From Mixophyes australis (taxonomy: Eukaryota > Chordata > Amphibia > Anura > Limnodynastidae), in the NCBI GenBank assembly GCA_036250195.1, contig JAVHZZ010000009.1:99339771-99403770 (forward strand): a stretch of DNA of 64,000 nt, read 5' to 3'. How positions within the stretch are numbered: the stretch's first letter is position 1; every line of letters begins with the position of its first letter. The notes under the pieces were generated by a model. The model ran no database searches and was not told the origin of the DNA. It saw only the letters and a program-made list of their open reading frames with translations. Below are positions 1-12,420 of the stretch, in pieces. The position numbers and the translations under genes are program-made.

Positions 1-2056
<2,056 letters not shown>

Positions 2057-2099
<43 letters not shown>
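2057..2099. repeat. (TA)n microsatellite
   Basis: Pure TA/TG tract directly right of the Helitron-like end, so that fragment sits between two TA tracts. Confidence 0.9.
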
Positions 2100-2102
<3 letters not shown>

Positions 2103-2640
2103 ACGAGTTTCATGTCAATATATATTCCACTTATACCTAGTATTTCCTCTTAAAGCAGAGGTATCACATCCCTTATATCTCTGGTCATTGGCTTGTGCAA
2201 GAAATCTCTCCACCTCTCCAGTTCGTTGAATAGTTGGAGTTCTGTATCTGGAATCGTCTCATAGAGATCCAGACATTCAGTTGAATAAATAGGTCTTTAT
2301 TGCTTGTACTGTAACTCGTGTTTCATTAAGTTAAGCTGTCCGACTAGACGGCTTTTAACAACAGCAGAGGTCAACAGGCGTCAATGTTTATCAAACGGTT
2401 TTATACTAACGGTAATGTTAGTGGAAAAGATGTTGAATTTAAACACATGTGATGCACCTATTAATCTTTTTAGTGATAATACTAGACAAAATGATTTTTT
2501 CCATATAGAGAAAAAAATAACTTTCTAAAAAAATGAACATAAGGTATCTACAAACATCAGACTTTGTTGCATATTGCATAAATATTGATATGCACATATA
2601 GAAAATCTTTTTTAAAATCAACAGACCTAAACATTAAAAA
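2100..2640. other. Unassigned intergenic stretch
   Basis: AT-rich, with no credible ORF and no repeat structure seen. Confidence 0.5.
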
Positions 2641-2645
2641 CCAGG

Positions 2646-2976
2646 GGCCTGATTCATTAAGGATCTTAAATGAAGAGGATCCTTATTTCAGTCTCCTGGA
2701 CAAAACCATGTTACAATGCAAGGGGTGCAAATGAGTGTTCTGTTTTGCACATAAGTTAAATACTGACTGTTTTTTCATGTAACACAAACATATCAACTTT
2801 AAATGTCAGTGTACAAATAAGCTATCAAGTATTTGTGTGTTACATGAAAAAACAGTCAGTATTTAACTTGTGTGCAAAACAGAACACTCATTTGCACCCC
2901 TTGCATTGTAACATGGTTTTGTCCAGGAGACTGAAATAAGGATGCTCTTCATTTAAGATCCTTAATGAATCAGGCC
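2646..2976. mobile_element. Palindromic (foldback) MITE, copy 1
   Basis: A nearly perfect inverted repeat of 331 bp. The arm from 2646 (GGCCTGATTCATTAAGGATC) is mirrored by the arm ending at 2976, and the arms stay complementary to about 2790 and 2832 around a spacer of about 40 nt. CCAGG stands on both sides (2641-2645 and 2977-2981), a likely 5-bp target duplication, though CCAGG partly overlaps the terminal base pattern. No coding capacity. Related, more diverged copies lie at 29258-29560 and 48624-48957, with a truncated copy at 54687-54760. The transposase family is unknown. Confidence 0.85.
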
Positions 2977-3399
2977 CCAGGTTATCATAAACCCAAAATT
3001 TACTTATTAAAAAAAAACATCTTAAGGTCATCATTTAGACCTCTTGGACATAATGGGTTTGATTTAAGTTTAAACGTACATGCTTTTGCGTGGCATATAT
3101 TGCGTAATTTCACACTGTGCATGCTCAAAAATCAAACTTACATATGTGCACAAAATTCATATCAACACATATCTTGTATTTATGACCCCTTATGACTTGA
3201 GTGGTGTAATAGTGAAAGTTTACCATAGGCCACATACAGATGCAGCCAATTCAAATCCTCTGTTTATGGTAAGGACCCTTGTTTTCAGCAGTATCTTTCA
3301 CACCTGCTACAGGACAGGTGTAAATGCTGGATGATAGTGATGTCCGACATGGCAAAGTCTTTGATTAAAAATGAACTATAAGCATCTCAAAATCAGAAG

Positions 3400-3822
3400 T
3401 GTGACAGGCTGTCAATTACAAATGGAACCCAATAGCCAGGTAGTTCTGTAGTAAACAGGATTTATTTTGATATAGAAATAAATCTCAAATGTCCAACAAG
3501 CAAGTCCAAAGTATCAACAAGATAAATGTCTTGTAGAGGTATCAAGGAATTGTATTCCAAATCGCAAGGGAGCAAGGTTCTGTGGAAGCATCTGGTTCAG
3601 ACACAAACACAATACTCGAGCAAAGGTTGCATAACAGGAAGTGCCTTTTCTAGGCCCAAACAGGAAATGAGTTCCAAGATAGAATCTTCCTGAGACAGTT
3701 CTGGCCATCTTGGATAAGGGCTATTGTAAGGGCAAGTTCATAACAGAGATCCAAGATGGGAACTTCATGAGGCAATCACGGCCATCTTGAATGAAGGCAA
3801 ATCTAAGGGCAAGAACATAACA
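3400..3822 (-). mobile_element. Antisense LTR (3' LTR or solo LTR)
   Basis: On the minus strand this starts TGTTATG and ends GTCACA, with an AATAAA polyadenylation signal near 3475 (minus strand) about 75 nt before its end. Abutting its minus-strand start is a purine-rich stretch (CTGGGAGGCGGTA, 3823-3835 reversed) that looks like a polypurine tract. That suggests a 3' LTR whose internal region was lost, rather than a solo LTR. The flanks show no matching 5-bp duplication. Three YY1-like cores (3704-3713, 3751-3760, 3781-3790) lie near the U3 start. Confidence 0.65.
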
Positions 3823-3843
3823 TACCGCCTCCCAGAAGGTACC

Positions 3844-4455
3844 CTACAACTCGCCAAGATCAGCAAACTGTTAATGGCTCTCGAGAGTGGCAGACTGCCC
3901 AAATTAAAAATCAAGAATTTGGAAGAGATGCACATTGATCCGAACGGTAAGTGGAAAATCTGGTGTCTGATGTGTGCTTTTGACTTTTTCCTCGGTCATT
4001 TACATATCTGTTTCTTTTCAGAACTTGTCCAGCTACAGAGCGACATGTCAGATGATGAGCAATCTGCCGTGACAGAGGCACAAGTGGCCGAGCGTTTAGT
4101 CGACACTTCCACTTCAGAAGAGAGGCAGTGTATGGACCTGGCAACATGGGACCAGAGCCCAGCCATGGCTTCCACAGGTAGGTGTAGCACACAGTTTTGC
4201 TGTATTTTGCAGAGCCATAATGTGCTACTCTACTTTCTTTTCAGGTTGCAAAGAAGTGCGGAGGAAATTCGGGGACAGAGAGGAGGTCCAGGCTGTGGAG
4301 AAACACCTGATGAGGTTTATATAGACATGCCGGGGTGCCCGGAAAGCGAGACTGTTTTGCGTGCCTCATGGCTGAATCATCCATACGGAAAGATCGGAAC
4401 TGGTTGGGGGTGAAATTCTACATAAAGAACCGCATAACAGCTTTAAAGAGGGATC
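3844..4455 (+). pseudogene. Three-exon ORF remnant with two short introns, probably element-borne
   Basis: Exon A (about 3844-3946) encodes LAKISKLLMALESGRLPK and ends ...DPN. A 75-bp intron (GTAAGT at 3947, TTTTCAG ending 4021) leads to exon B (4022-4177; ELVQLQSDMSDDEQSAVTEA). A 67-bp intron (GTAGGT at 4178, CTTTTCAG ending 4244) leads to exon C (4245 on; GCKEVRRKFGDREEVQAVEK). Both junctions are phase 1 and restore the frame exactly. Exon C then has an in-frame TAG at 4322-4324 and a one-base frameshift near 4333, after which a cysteine-bearing tail resumes with VKFYIKNRITALKR. I associate this W-x2-VKFY-x-KNRIT pattern with uncharacterised, transposon-linked proteins, but cannot name the family. 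The 5' side is cut by the antisense LTR. Non-functional as it stands. Confidence 0.5.
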
Positions 4456-4599
4456 AAACTTGTTGAAATGACGCAAAGTGGTTGAACAGGGCTGTAGCCT
4501 CAATGGCTAGGTGTCGGTGTAAGCGGGCAAGCCTTGGATAAATATACACCAAAACAAAACAATATAATGTAATTAGGCATGTGGATAAAAAATTCTACA

Positions 4600-5095
4600 A
4601 AATGTGCACATGGAAATAATTATTGAATTATTGTCACATGGTATAATAATAAAGGCATTAATAATAAAACGGTTTCAATTATTTATTTTTCATGAAATAC
4701 ATTTATTAGAATGTAGTTAATGTCTACTGAACATAAAAATAAATTTTACAGTTGCTCCTGATTGCAAACCCATCTTACAGCATGCATATTAGACTGTTAC
4801 CTTTACTTAAACTAACCCGAGAGCAGGTGTAAGAGATATGGCAGAAAGACTTGTCACTTTCACGGCCTTAGTGCTTGATACGGCAGTGGTTGCATGCGCT
4901 TGGATTTGGCACGCCCCTATTTTGCAATGAATATGTTAGAGCAGAGCGTAACTAGACCCATATTCATCAACACATGTATGTTTACATTCGCTCTGTGTTG
5001 AATATGGACGTGCACATGCCTTATTTATGTGCATTTTAAAAAAAGTAACAATGCATTTATTTTAAATACCTCAATGAATCAGTCCACAATGTCAA
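4600..5095. repeat. Dispersed repeat family R1, diverged copy
   Basis: Shares long blocks with 46541-47204, 47394-48362 and 49440-49970. Examples are CATGAAATACATTTATTAG, AATGTCTACTGAACATAAAA and CCTGATTGCAAAC. The right end carries AATGAATCAG, similar to the ATTCAT-type termini of the other copies. No ORF. Confidence 0.6.
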
Positions 5096-5604
5096 AATAA
5101 CTATATACCAAATGCACAGCTCTCTGGATGCCTGAAAATTGTGGGTTACATTGATAAATCCAAAGTCAAATATTATAGCACATGACAGAAAAAGTTCACC
5201 GATAAATCATTCTCTTAATGTCTTGAGATAGACAATGACTGAATATCGAGGATAAAAGAGTCATTTGAAATTAATAATAAAGAAACAAACCCTTGAGGAG
5301 CAGTATAAATGATATAATTTGGCTTTCTGCTGCACTCTTAATCCAAAGCATAATTTACAGCACTGAATAGAGGAATATAAGGTTTCCTAGGAATCTGATA
5401 ATCCTTTCTTTCAGATTGGAGAATTGAAATGAATAAGCTATACAAAGTATATTTCTCAGGCTTTGCCAGGATAGTTATCTCTGGAACCATTTGCTACCTT
5501 TTACCCTAGCGTTATTCAGATTAAGATGACTCAGAACAACCTGGGTCATCTTAGAATAACTGGTGGTCTGTATCTATTGGTGGCTATAAAAATCTATAAA
5601 ATGT

Positions 5605-5716
5605 ATGATAACAGTGATGTGTCTGGTGTTACACTTCTATAATTCAACTTAATACAATCTATGATAACAGTGATGTGTCTGGTGTTACACTTCTGCATTT
5701 CAACTTTCTGTTATCA
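5605..5716. repeat. Two-copy tandem duplication, 56-bp period
   Basis: ATGATAACAGTGATGTGTCT and the bases that follow occur at 5605 and again at 5661 with few differences. Two units only. Confidence 0.85.
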
Positions 5717-5825
5717 ACAATTATTTTTTCTAATAACCCTAACTTGATATGTCTGCCCTCCTAAATACATTTTGATCTATTCTTACTTCACATCGCATTG
5801 TCATGTCTATAGATCAATATGATAG

Positions 5826-6145
5826 ATGTCAAGTTATGTGAGTCTAAAGCAGAATCTGAAATACCTATCCCCAATTTGTTCATTTTGCATTCACTATTAC
5901 CTAATGTCATTGTGTGTAACCACAGTAAAGCCTAGAACAGCCTTAACAAATGTCTTATCCCCAAGTGTCATTTTGCAATTGCTACATTGTGAAGCAATGG
6001 ATAGAATTAATTTGCTGTGTGGTCACATGCATCGCGTGAAGTGACACATATATAGAACCTAATAGACACCGCAGACATTGTACTGCTAGCATGGTACAAT
6101 TTGAAATATTCTAAAATAATCTGATTGGAAACCAACAAATTAAGA
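5826..6145. repeat. Dispersed repeat family R2, copy 1
   Basis: Aligns by eye along its length with 7796-8105, same orientation. Shared blocks include AGAATCTGAAATAC, TAACAAATGTCTTATCC, GAAGTGACACATATATAGAA and GAAATATTCTAAA. No terminal repeats or ORF. It could be a segmental duplication or a dispersed element. Confidence 0.7.
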
Positions 6146-6565
6146 ATGGCACACTTTTGGAACTGCATTTTCCGCCTCTAACCTTTCCTGATTAATTAAA
6201 AATACGCCTTCTCACATTCAAATGAAAGTACAAAAAAAATATTTTGAAAACTGTACCAACAAAATCCTAAAAAACATGTATTATCAATGGAGAATGCACC
6301 TATTAGCTTCAGAAGTGAATTTGCAACCAGCCAATCAGAAGCAGCTAGTGTCATCATCATCATCAGTGTATATTTGTACCAGGTCTAACATATGAGAAGG
6401 ATACAGCTTCTGACACATGTGTATGTGCCTCTGTGCTGGTCTGCCTCAACCACACTTGCGTGTCATAACCTTACTGTATTCGGCCTACATTTGACTGTTC
6501 TTTTCCTCTTCTGCCCTGCCTCTCAAGTTGTAAAGAGACTCAAATGTTTGATGCATGCAACTCTG

Positions 6566-7250
6566 TGTCAGGCGCCGTCTCCGCACTGCTCATAGGTGCC
6601 GGGGAACGTCTGACTGCTTGTCTCCCTGCACGCGGTACGTTGCCTAGCAACGAGACACTCCGCCTTTTGGCTTCCTTCAGCACGAGCAGGCGCATTTCAT
6701 CAGTGTCCCTTTATTAGGCTGCGGGACGCTTTCTCCATGGCTCTGTCGGCGGTCAGCTGTGATCTGACCGCCAAAATCCTCATCTTCCAATCAGGAGCCA
6801 CTACCTCCTATTTAGGGATCTCACTTTCACTGACTCCTTGCCAGAGTATTGGTTCTCCAGTCTCCAGCGTTCCAGTATCCTTCTCCTTGTTCTTAATTAT
6901 TGCTTACCATTCTTGACCTCTGGCTCGTTCCTTGACCTTCCCTTTGGCTTTGTGATTTAGTACCTTATTGTCCAGCAGTTCCTGACCTCGGCTTACCTTA
7001 ACCATTCTTTTGGGATTCCACCTTGTACCTCGCCTCGGCTGAGCCACTCTCGCTAATCCTGCCATCCTGTGTATACTCCATTGCACTGGTGACTAGTTGG
7101 GAGAACCGCGACCTGCACACCTCAAGCAGCCAAGCCCATACCTCCTTGTGGGGGTCCCTGGTGAATACCGGGGATGCGTTAGACTCCGCCCCTCTCAATC
7201 TGGTTGTGTCAATACCAGTCAGGGGCTACTTCAGTACTACAAACGTGACA
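6566..7250 (+). mobile_element. Solo LTR, Metaviridae-like (LTR family X)
   Basis: A 685-bp unit beginning TGTCAGG and ending GTGACA, bounded by CTCTG (6561-6565) and CTCTA (7251-7255), a 5-bp target duplication with one mismatch. No second LTR or internal region is present, so it is a solo LTR left by recombination. It contains GTTGCCTAGCAAC (6639-6651), an RFX-type X-box palindrome shared with the solo LTRs at 38502-39095 and 42179-42824. Their U3 starts also look related (TGTYAGGCRCCGTC). It is C/T-rich downstream, as usual for these LTRs on the sense strand. Confidence 0.75.
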
Positions 7251-7795
7251 CTCTAATTGTGCACATGCATGTGCACGCCATTTGCGGGTATGCGCAGTGC
7301 ACATTTTCATAATGTACGCTATGCAAAGGGAATACGTCCAATTCGTCATCAGGCTCAGAGTCTTCAAGGTGGTGGTGAATTTATTTTTGAGTTTTTGTTT
7401 TATTATTCCCTAGCAATGTACATCATCAGTGGCATTAGTGGACATGAGGATTTACCTGTATTACATTGTGGTAGAATTGTAATCTATAAAAAAATACAAA
7501 CTAAATTGCAGATCCTTATTAAATGGTGTACTAATGTAAGCAATAAAAGCTAAATTCAATTGAAAGAAACATTATTGCACATCCTAATATATAAATTGTA
7601 TTTATATACTTAGACTGCTGCAAAAATTTAATTTTTATGAACACATGAAAATAATGAGTATGCCCATTTCCTAATAAGCTTATCATCATTTTATCTTGCT
7701 GGCTTTGCTAAGTTCTTGCCACTAACAATATGAACTAACATTTCCCTGACATTCCACTAGCATCATCCATAATACTATATATAGAAATTAATATG

Positions 7796-8105
7796 AAAGA
7801 AGCCATCTTGTGTGAGTGCAAAGCTAGAATCTGAAATACTTTAAAAAAAATATGTCCCCAATCTGTGCCTCTCACATCAACTATTGCCTAATTTCATTGT
7901 GTGTGTCCATAGTAAAGTATTGGACTGACTTAACAAATGTCTTATCCTCTCCTCCATGACTAAATTGCGAACAAATGATAGAATTAAATAGCTGTGTGAT
8001 CATATGCATAGTAGGAAGTGACACATATATAGAATCACACAGCTAACATGTATGACACAATCTGAAATATTCTAAATAATGTAATGTGAAACCAACAAAA
8101 TAATT
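7796..8105. repeat. Dispersed repeat family R2, copy 2
   Basis: Second copy of the 5826-6145 sequence, about 2 kb downstream in direct orientation. Copy 1 is the fuller of the two near the 3' third. Confidence 0.7.
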
Positions 8106-8227
8106 GTAATAAGCACTTAAAGAGGTAAGTTAAGGGGAGAAAAGTTAGTAAAAGCAATAAAATTGCTTCTGGGGTTATTATGACAAGATATTTGAAATGT
8201 TTTTTTTTCTATACACTAATTACATAT

Positions 8228-8462
8228 ATCATTATCATCATCAGTCCCTGCCCCAATGGAGCTTACAGTCTAAATTCCTTAACACACAAACACAGACAGA
8301 CAGAAACACAGACTAGGGTCAATTTGATAACAGCCAATTAACCTACTAGTATGCTTTTGGAATATGGGAGGAAAACGGAGCACCCGGAGGAAACCCAAGC
8401 AAGCATGGGGAGTACTTGTGCTGAGAGACAGAGTGCTAGCCACTAAGCCACCATGCTGCCCT
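8228..8462 (-). mobile_element. tRNA-headed SINE with L2-like tail, 5'-truncated
   Basis: Minus-strand copy of the SINE at 18623-18964. The ATCATCATC tail lies at the left, followed by the CCCTGCCCCAATGGAGCTTACAGTCTAAAT block and the reversed CCGGAGGAAACC block, ending in the reversed GGCAGCATGGTGGCTTAGTGG head. The middle of the body is shortened. Confidence 0.8.
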
Positions 8463-10015
8463 ATATAACAGTATTTTGTTGTCAGCTCACTAGAGTGTTT
8501 TCTTTATCTCTCTTGAAAATGCACCAACATCAGAGTTTAGCAGGAGAAGCTGGGGCAATCTCACTATCGCAAACAGGCTTATAATAGCAAATCTAATAGC
8601 AGCACAGCTGAAGGAGAAAGGGACAGAGTTTATTAGGCGTGTTTGATACCAAGACACTGAATGAATCTTAAGTGTGTTACTTAATAATATAAGCTAAATA
8701 CTATGCTGTGAGGTTACTATAGCACTCTATTGTATCAGCCTAAAGGGGTCACGCTTTATACTATCCAAGTTTGTCTGAGAGAGATTAGAATAACACCAAG
8801 TGTCTCACGCTATCAGATACTTTATATAACAGTGCACATCCAATAGCAGATGAACTGCAGGAAAATTAATATTATCTGTTAGGTGATGCCTGACATTTAG
8901 CCATCTATGTATGATTGGATAGAGGAGAGTGGTGGTGAACATACATGGCATTATATTGTAATAGTTATATTACTAGTCTATTGGGTTAATCTGCGACTCA
9001 CCACTAGGAGCAAATATAAAGGCTTTGAGAGGATGTACACAGAGTAGTAGGATAATATTCATAGTGTCTTATTGCCCATATAAACAAGTACACCTGAACT
9101 AAGGTTTTGACTCAACATTTAATAAGACCCCTATATTTATGCATATTGAGAATAGCAGACGTACGTAGTGAACGTGACATTGTTATTATACCAATGTGCA
9201 ATTATTTATAATTATTAGAATACAGTGAGACAGCACAGTAGTATTTTTACTACTTCTTAACAGTATGTTTACTTTGTGTATTTGGTCATTATGTCCATTC
9301 ATTCAGTGTTTTAAATATTTCGCTAATTGAATTAATCTAATAAAGATATTACTCTTAACAGAAACCCATTCTATATCGTTAAGTAAAAGAGTGCCCTTTA
9401 TACACATCTCCTTTATCCCCCCCAATTTTCCCTTTTCAGTAGCAATCTCACTATTTGCATACTAGTTACTGAAAATAGTATCTGTCTCTATCTACGAACC
9501 AGGATGGGAGGGAAATATACTGTGCAGAGGGTAGGTCTACAAAGTCAGGTTTGACAAGTTGGGGTAATGCAATTCATGTCATTAATCACAGCCCAGTCAC
9601 TCCTGCATCACACCCTACCCACCAATGCACGATTACTTATATACCGCCATCACGCATTGGTGGCCGTGAGACATAAAACAAGTCACTCCTGGCTTTATTT
9701 ACTGCTGCATAATTGTGTGTTTCACACCTGGGCCCAGGCTTTAATTAATCGGCTCGTTTTTCCCTCATTCCACCCCACTTCTACGCCATCCGGAAGAATT
9801 GCAGATTTTCTTGGTGTCCAGAAGAGTCAGAAATTGGGAGGAGCTCCTGTACATTCCAGGAGAGTGCACATAGACCCAAGCCTAAGATATCAGAATTCTA
9901 GACTACCAATTTTAGAATGTTAGTACTATTTTCATTATGTATGCCAGACAGTATAGAATAAAAAAGGAAATGTACGAATGAATATTTAAATTACTAGTAG
10001 AATACATTAACTAGT
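8463..10015. other. Unassigned intergenic stretch
   Basis: AT-rich single-copy-looking DNA. The longest frame (9567-9923, 118 codons) shows no motif and has no homologous look. I do not call it a gene. Confidence 0.5.
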
Positions 10016-10023
10016 GTTATTCA

Positions 10024-10188
10024 CAATGGTTGAAATGGGGTGTATACGGTGGTAGGCCATACCGCCACTTCTCCTACTGCCTTCATTGTAAAAGTATCAA
10101 ATTCCAATCACTTACATTCCCATTAAATTTCATACCACCATTTAAAAATGTCCTCCCTGTCACTTCTACATTTCCACGTCAACCACTA
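10024..10188. mobile_element. hAT-type MITE, copy 1
   Basis: 165 bp with terminal inverted repeats (CAATGGTTGAAATGG at the left, the complement of TAGTGGTTGACGTGG at the right). It is flanked by a perfect 8-bp duplication GTTATTCA (10016-10023 and 10189-10196), the target-site size of hAT transposases. The sequence matches the MITE at 29701-29853 read in reverse complement. No ORF. Confidence 0.9.
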
Positions 10189-10414
10189 GTTATTCACATG
10201 ATTTATGGTATGTGGCAGGCTAGGTGAATAAATAAATGCAATCTTGGCCTTGTGGTTTACACAAATCTTCTCCCTACCCACTAGCTGCTTTTGTAGCTTG
10301 TGTCAGTTTTCATGTCACCTGAACAGTATAAAAATAAACATTTATTGAATACAACTGTTGACATGAATGATGAGACATAGGACACACTCAAATATTACAT
10401 AATCATTTTGCTAA

Positions 10415-11098
10415 TTTATAATTAGATTTATAAGTACCTTTAATAACAAGTGGAAAGAAATAAATCTAATTATACAAAAACACAGCCACATTTTGAAATT
10501 GGATCAAGATCTTAACAAAATTCTCAGAGAAAATATAGCTATAAGCTGGAGAAGATCAAAAAATCTGAAAGACATATTAGTTCATAGCCACTTTCAGGAA
10601 AAACCCAAACAAACAGGTACTATTCACCATACCACAGGATTTTATCCCTGTGGAAAATGCAAAGCCTGCAAATACACTAAAAAAACCAAAGAATTCACCG
10701 ATAAATATAACTACAGTCACAAAATCAATACTTTTATAAACTGTGACACACAAAGTGTAATTTACTGCTTGAAATGTACCTGCAACCTGATGTACATAGG
10801 CATGACAAATCGAGCTTTCAAACAAAGACTCCTAGAACACATTGGAAATATTCGCAATGCTGAACAAGATACCAGGAAAATGAAAACAATAACAAGAGTA
10901 GCCAAACATTTTCTTCAAATACATAATAGCAATCCCAATGATCTAACAGCCTTTGGTATGGAAAAGCTAAACCTAGGTATAAGAGGAGGTAATATGAAAC
11001 AAGAACTTCTCAAAAAAGAAACAAAAATGATTTTTCAGATGGGAACAGTATACCCAGGAGGCCTAAATGACAATAATAACTACATGGTCTTTCTCTGA
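10415..11098 (+). pseudogene. Penelope-like element: C-terminal RT edge and GIY-YIG endonuclease
   Basis: Open from 10415, just after an in-frame stop, to TGA at 11096-11098. The first about 60 codons (through WRRSKNLKDILVHSHF) match the segment that follows the reverse-transcriptase domain in Penelope-like elements. Next comes the PLE-type cysteine cluster CGKCKACK, then the GIY-YIG nuclease: VIYCLKC, YIGMTNRAFKQRLLEH with the catalytic Arg in FKQR, and a candidate metal-binding Glu in LKKETKMIFQMG. Counted from 10493 the Cys cluster is near residue 53, YIG at 101 and the Glu near 176. The reverse transcriptase upstream is missing, so the copy is 5'-truncated and cannot be autonomous. The endonuclease part has no stops. 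It would nick target DNA to prime reverse transcription in an intact element. Confidence 0.85.
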
Positions 11099-12374
11099 GC
11101 AACTAGCTAATGATATATACAAGAAAATATTCTCATATAGATAAAATACATCACTATACACTCTTAATATCACTTATTAGGGAACTAACATTAAATATAA
11201 ACAAAAGTTTATAGAAACCAAAATAGTTTAGAATAAACTATAGCAAATATTAATAAATTAAGAATTAATAAAGAACTCATCAGACTTTAGAAATTCACAG
11301 ATTCTATGATAATATACTATACTCACTTTTGTTGAGGTGGGACCGGATGTGGTCCGGTTTCTTTGCTGTCATCTATAATAAAATAAATAACATTCACACT
11401 CACATAATTTAATTATTTAAACACACAAAATATAATATAATACAAAAAATCAAAAATCAAAATAAAAAATAAAAAATAAAAAACTAACATAAAAATAAAA
11501 ATAGATTAATAAAATTATGGTATTCACTTGAAATAATTGATACACAAAATAATATCTTTCACTTATTATGAATATATATTAATTCACACTAATCAATAAT
11601 ATCACTTAGATCCATTTGAGAGTCACTTTAAATATGATTGTTTCTATAACATGACCTTAATCACATAATTATCACCTTTTATAAATATTATTATCCTGAA
11701 CATACACAGTTTGTTTACAGTTAATCACTCATAGAATTAATCTATATTAAAAGGACAGGATTTATCATTAATTCCATCAATAACAATACAGCAACTCCAA
11801 TGATTTTGAACTAATAAAAAGACCCATCCATAACAAAACGTTGGAACCATACAGACAAAAGATGTCAAATATTCTAAATCTAAGAATCTAATCGATTTAG
11901 AAACATTAACTATATAAATCAGGACTAATAACAATCAAATATACCTCAATAAGTGGTATTTATATGAGATAGATATATACCTGTAGAATATAAGCCACAG
12001 AAAAGATTGAGATAAATAGATAAATAATAACATGAAACAAATATCAAATACTATTCAAAATATATAGCCAGACTGTATTCAGCTCTGATTAGTTCATCGG
12101 AAAAACATGTCCCCTTAAATATTATAGAACGCGAAAATAAAGATAATTTTGAAACTCTTCCTTTTCTCTTTTAAAAAAGAGCATTTAAATATATTTAGAG
12201 ACTGATCCCAAGAAGAAAATACTTACATAAAACAAATATAAACAGTCTGAATATAAGATAGCGTATTTGCAGATCACACACCTCCGATAATAACACATTA
12301 TGATTGGATATAGTCCCGTGATCATTTAGGAACATCCCTCAGTGTATAAAAGAAACGTTAGATCAGTGCCTCAG
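11099..12374 (+). mobile_element. Probable AT-rich 3' region of the Penelope-like element
   Basis: Very AT-rich, with an A/T low-complexity core at 11440-11510 and no ORF of note. It is assigned to the Penelope-like element only because it lies between the endonuclease ORF and a same-strand hammerhead-like motif at 12375-12420. The boundary is inferred. Confidence 0.4.
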
Positions 12375-12420
12375 CTTGCCTTGGACAAAGCAGACTCTAG
12401 CGAAACGCGCGTCGGCGTCC
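12375..12420 (+). ncRNA. Degenerate hammerhead-ribozyme motif (Penelope-like pLTR)
   Basis: The segment GCGAAACGCGCGTCGGC keeps the invariant GAAA (12402-12405), a very short stem III (C-G closing) and the UH cleavage position before GGC, which can pair with GCC at 12378-12380 as stem I. The CUGANGA box is decayed (TTGGACA), so activity is unlikely. Hammerheads of this minimal type are known in Penelope-like elements. Confidence 0.5.

Noticed and set aside
3400..3835. Reading 3823-3843 as the start of the exon frame rather than LTR-adjacent polypurine tract
   Set aside because: Both readings are possible. The minus-strand purine run directly before the LTR start is more specific, so the ORF remnant is started after it.
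5605..5716. CRISPR-like repeat
   Set aside because: Only two units, no spacers, vertebrate DNA. Simple tandem duplication.
9567..9923. 118-codon frame as a gene
   Set aside because: No motif, no start context, and no splice or neighbour support. The length is within chance for this window.
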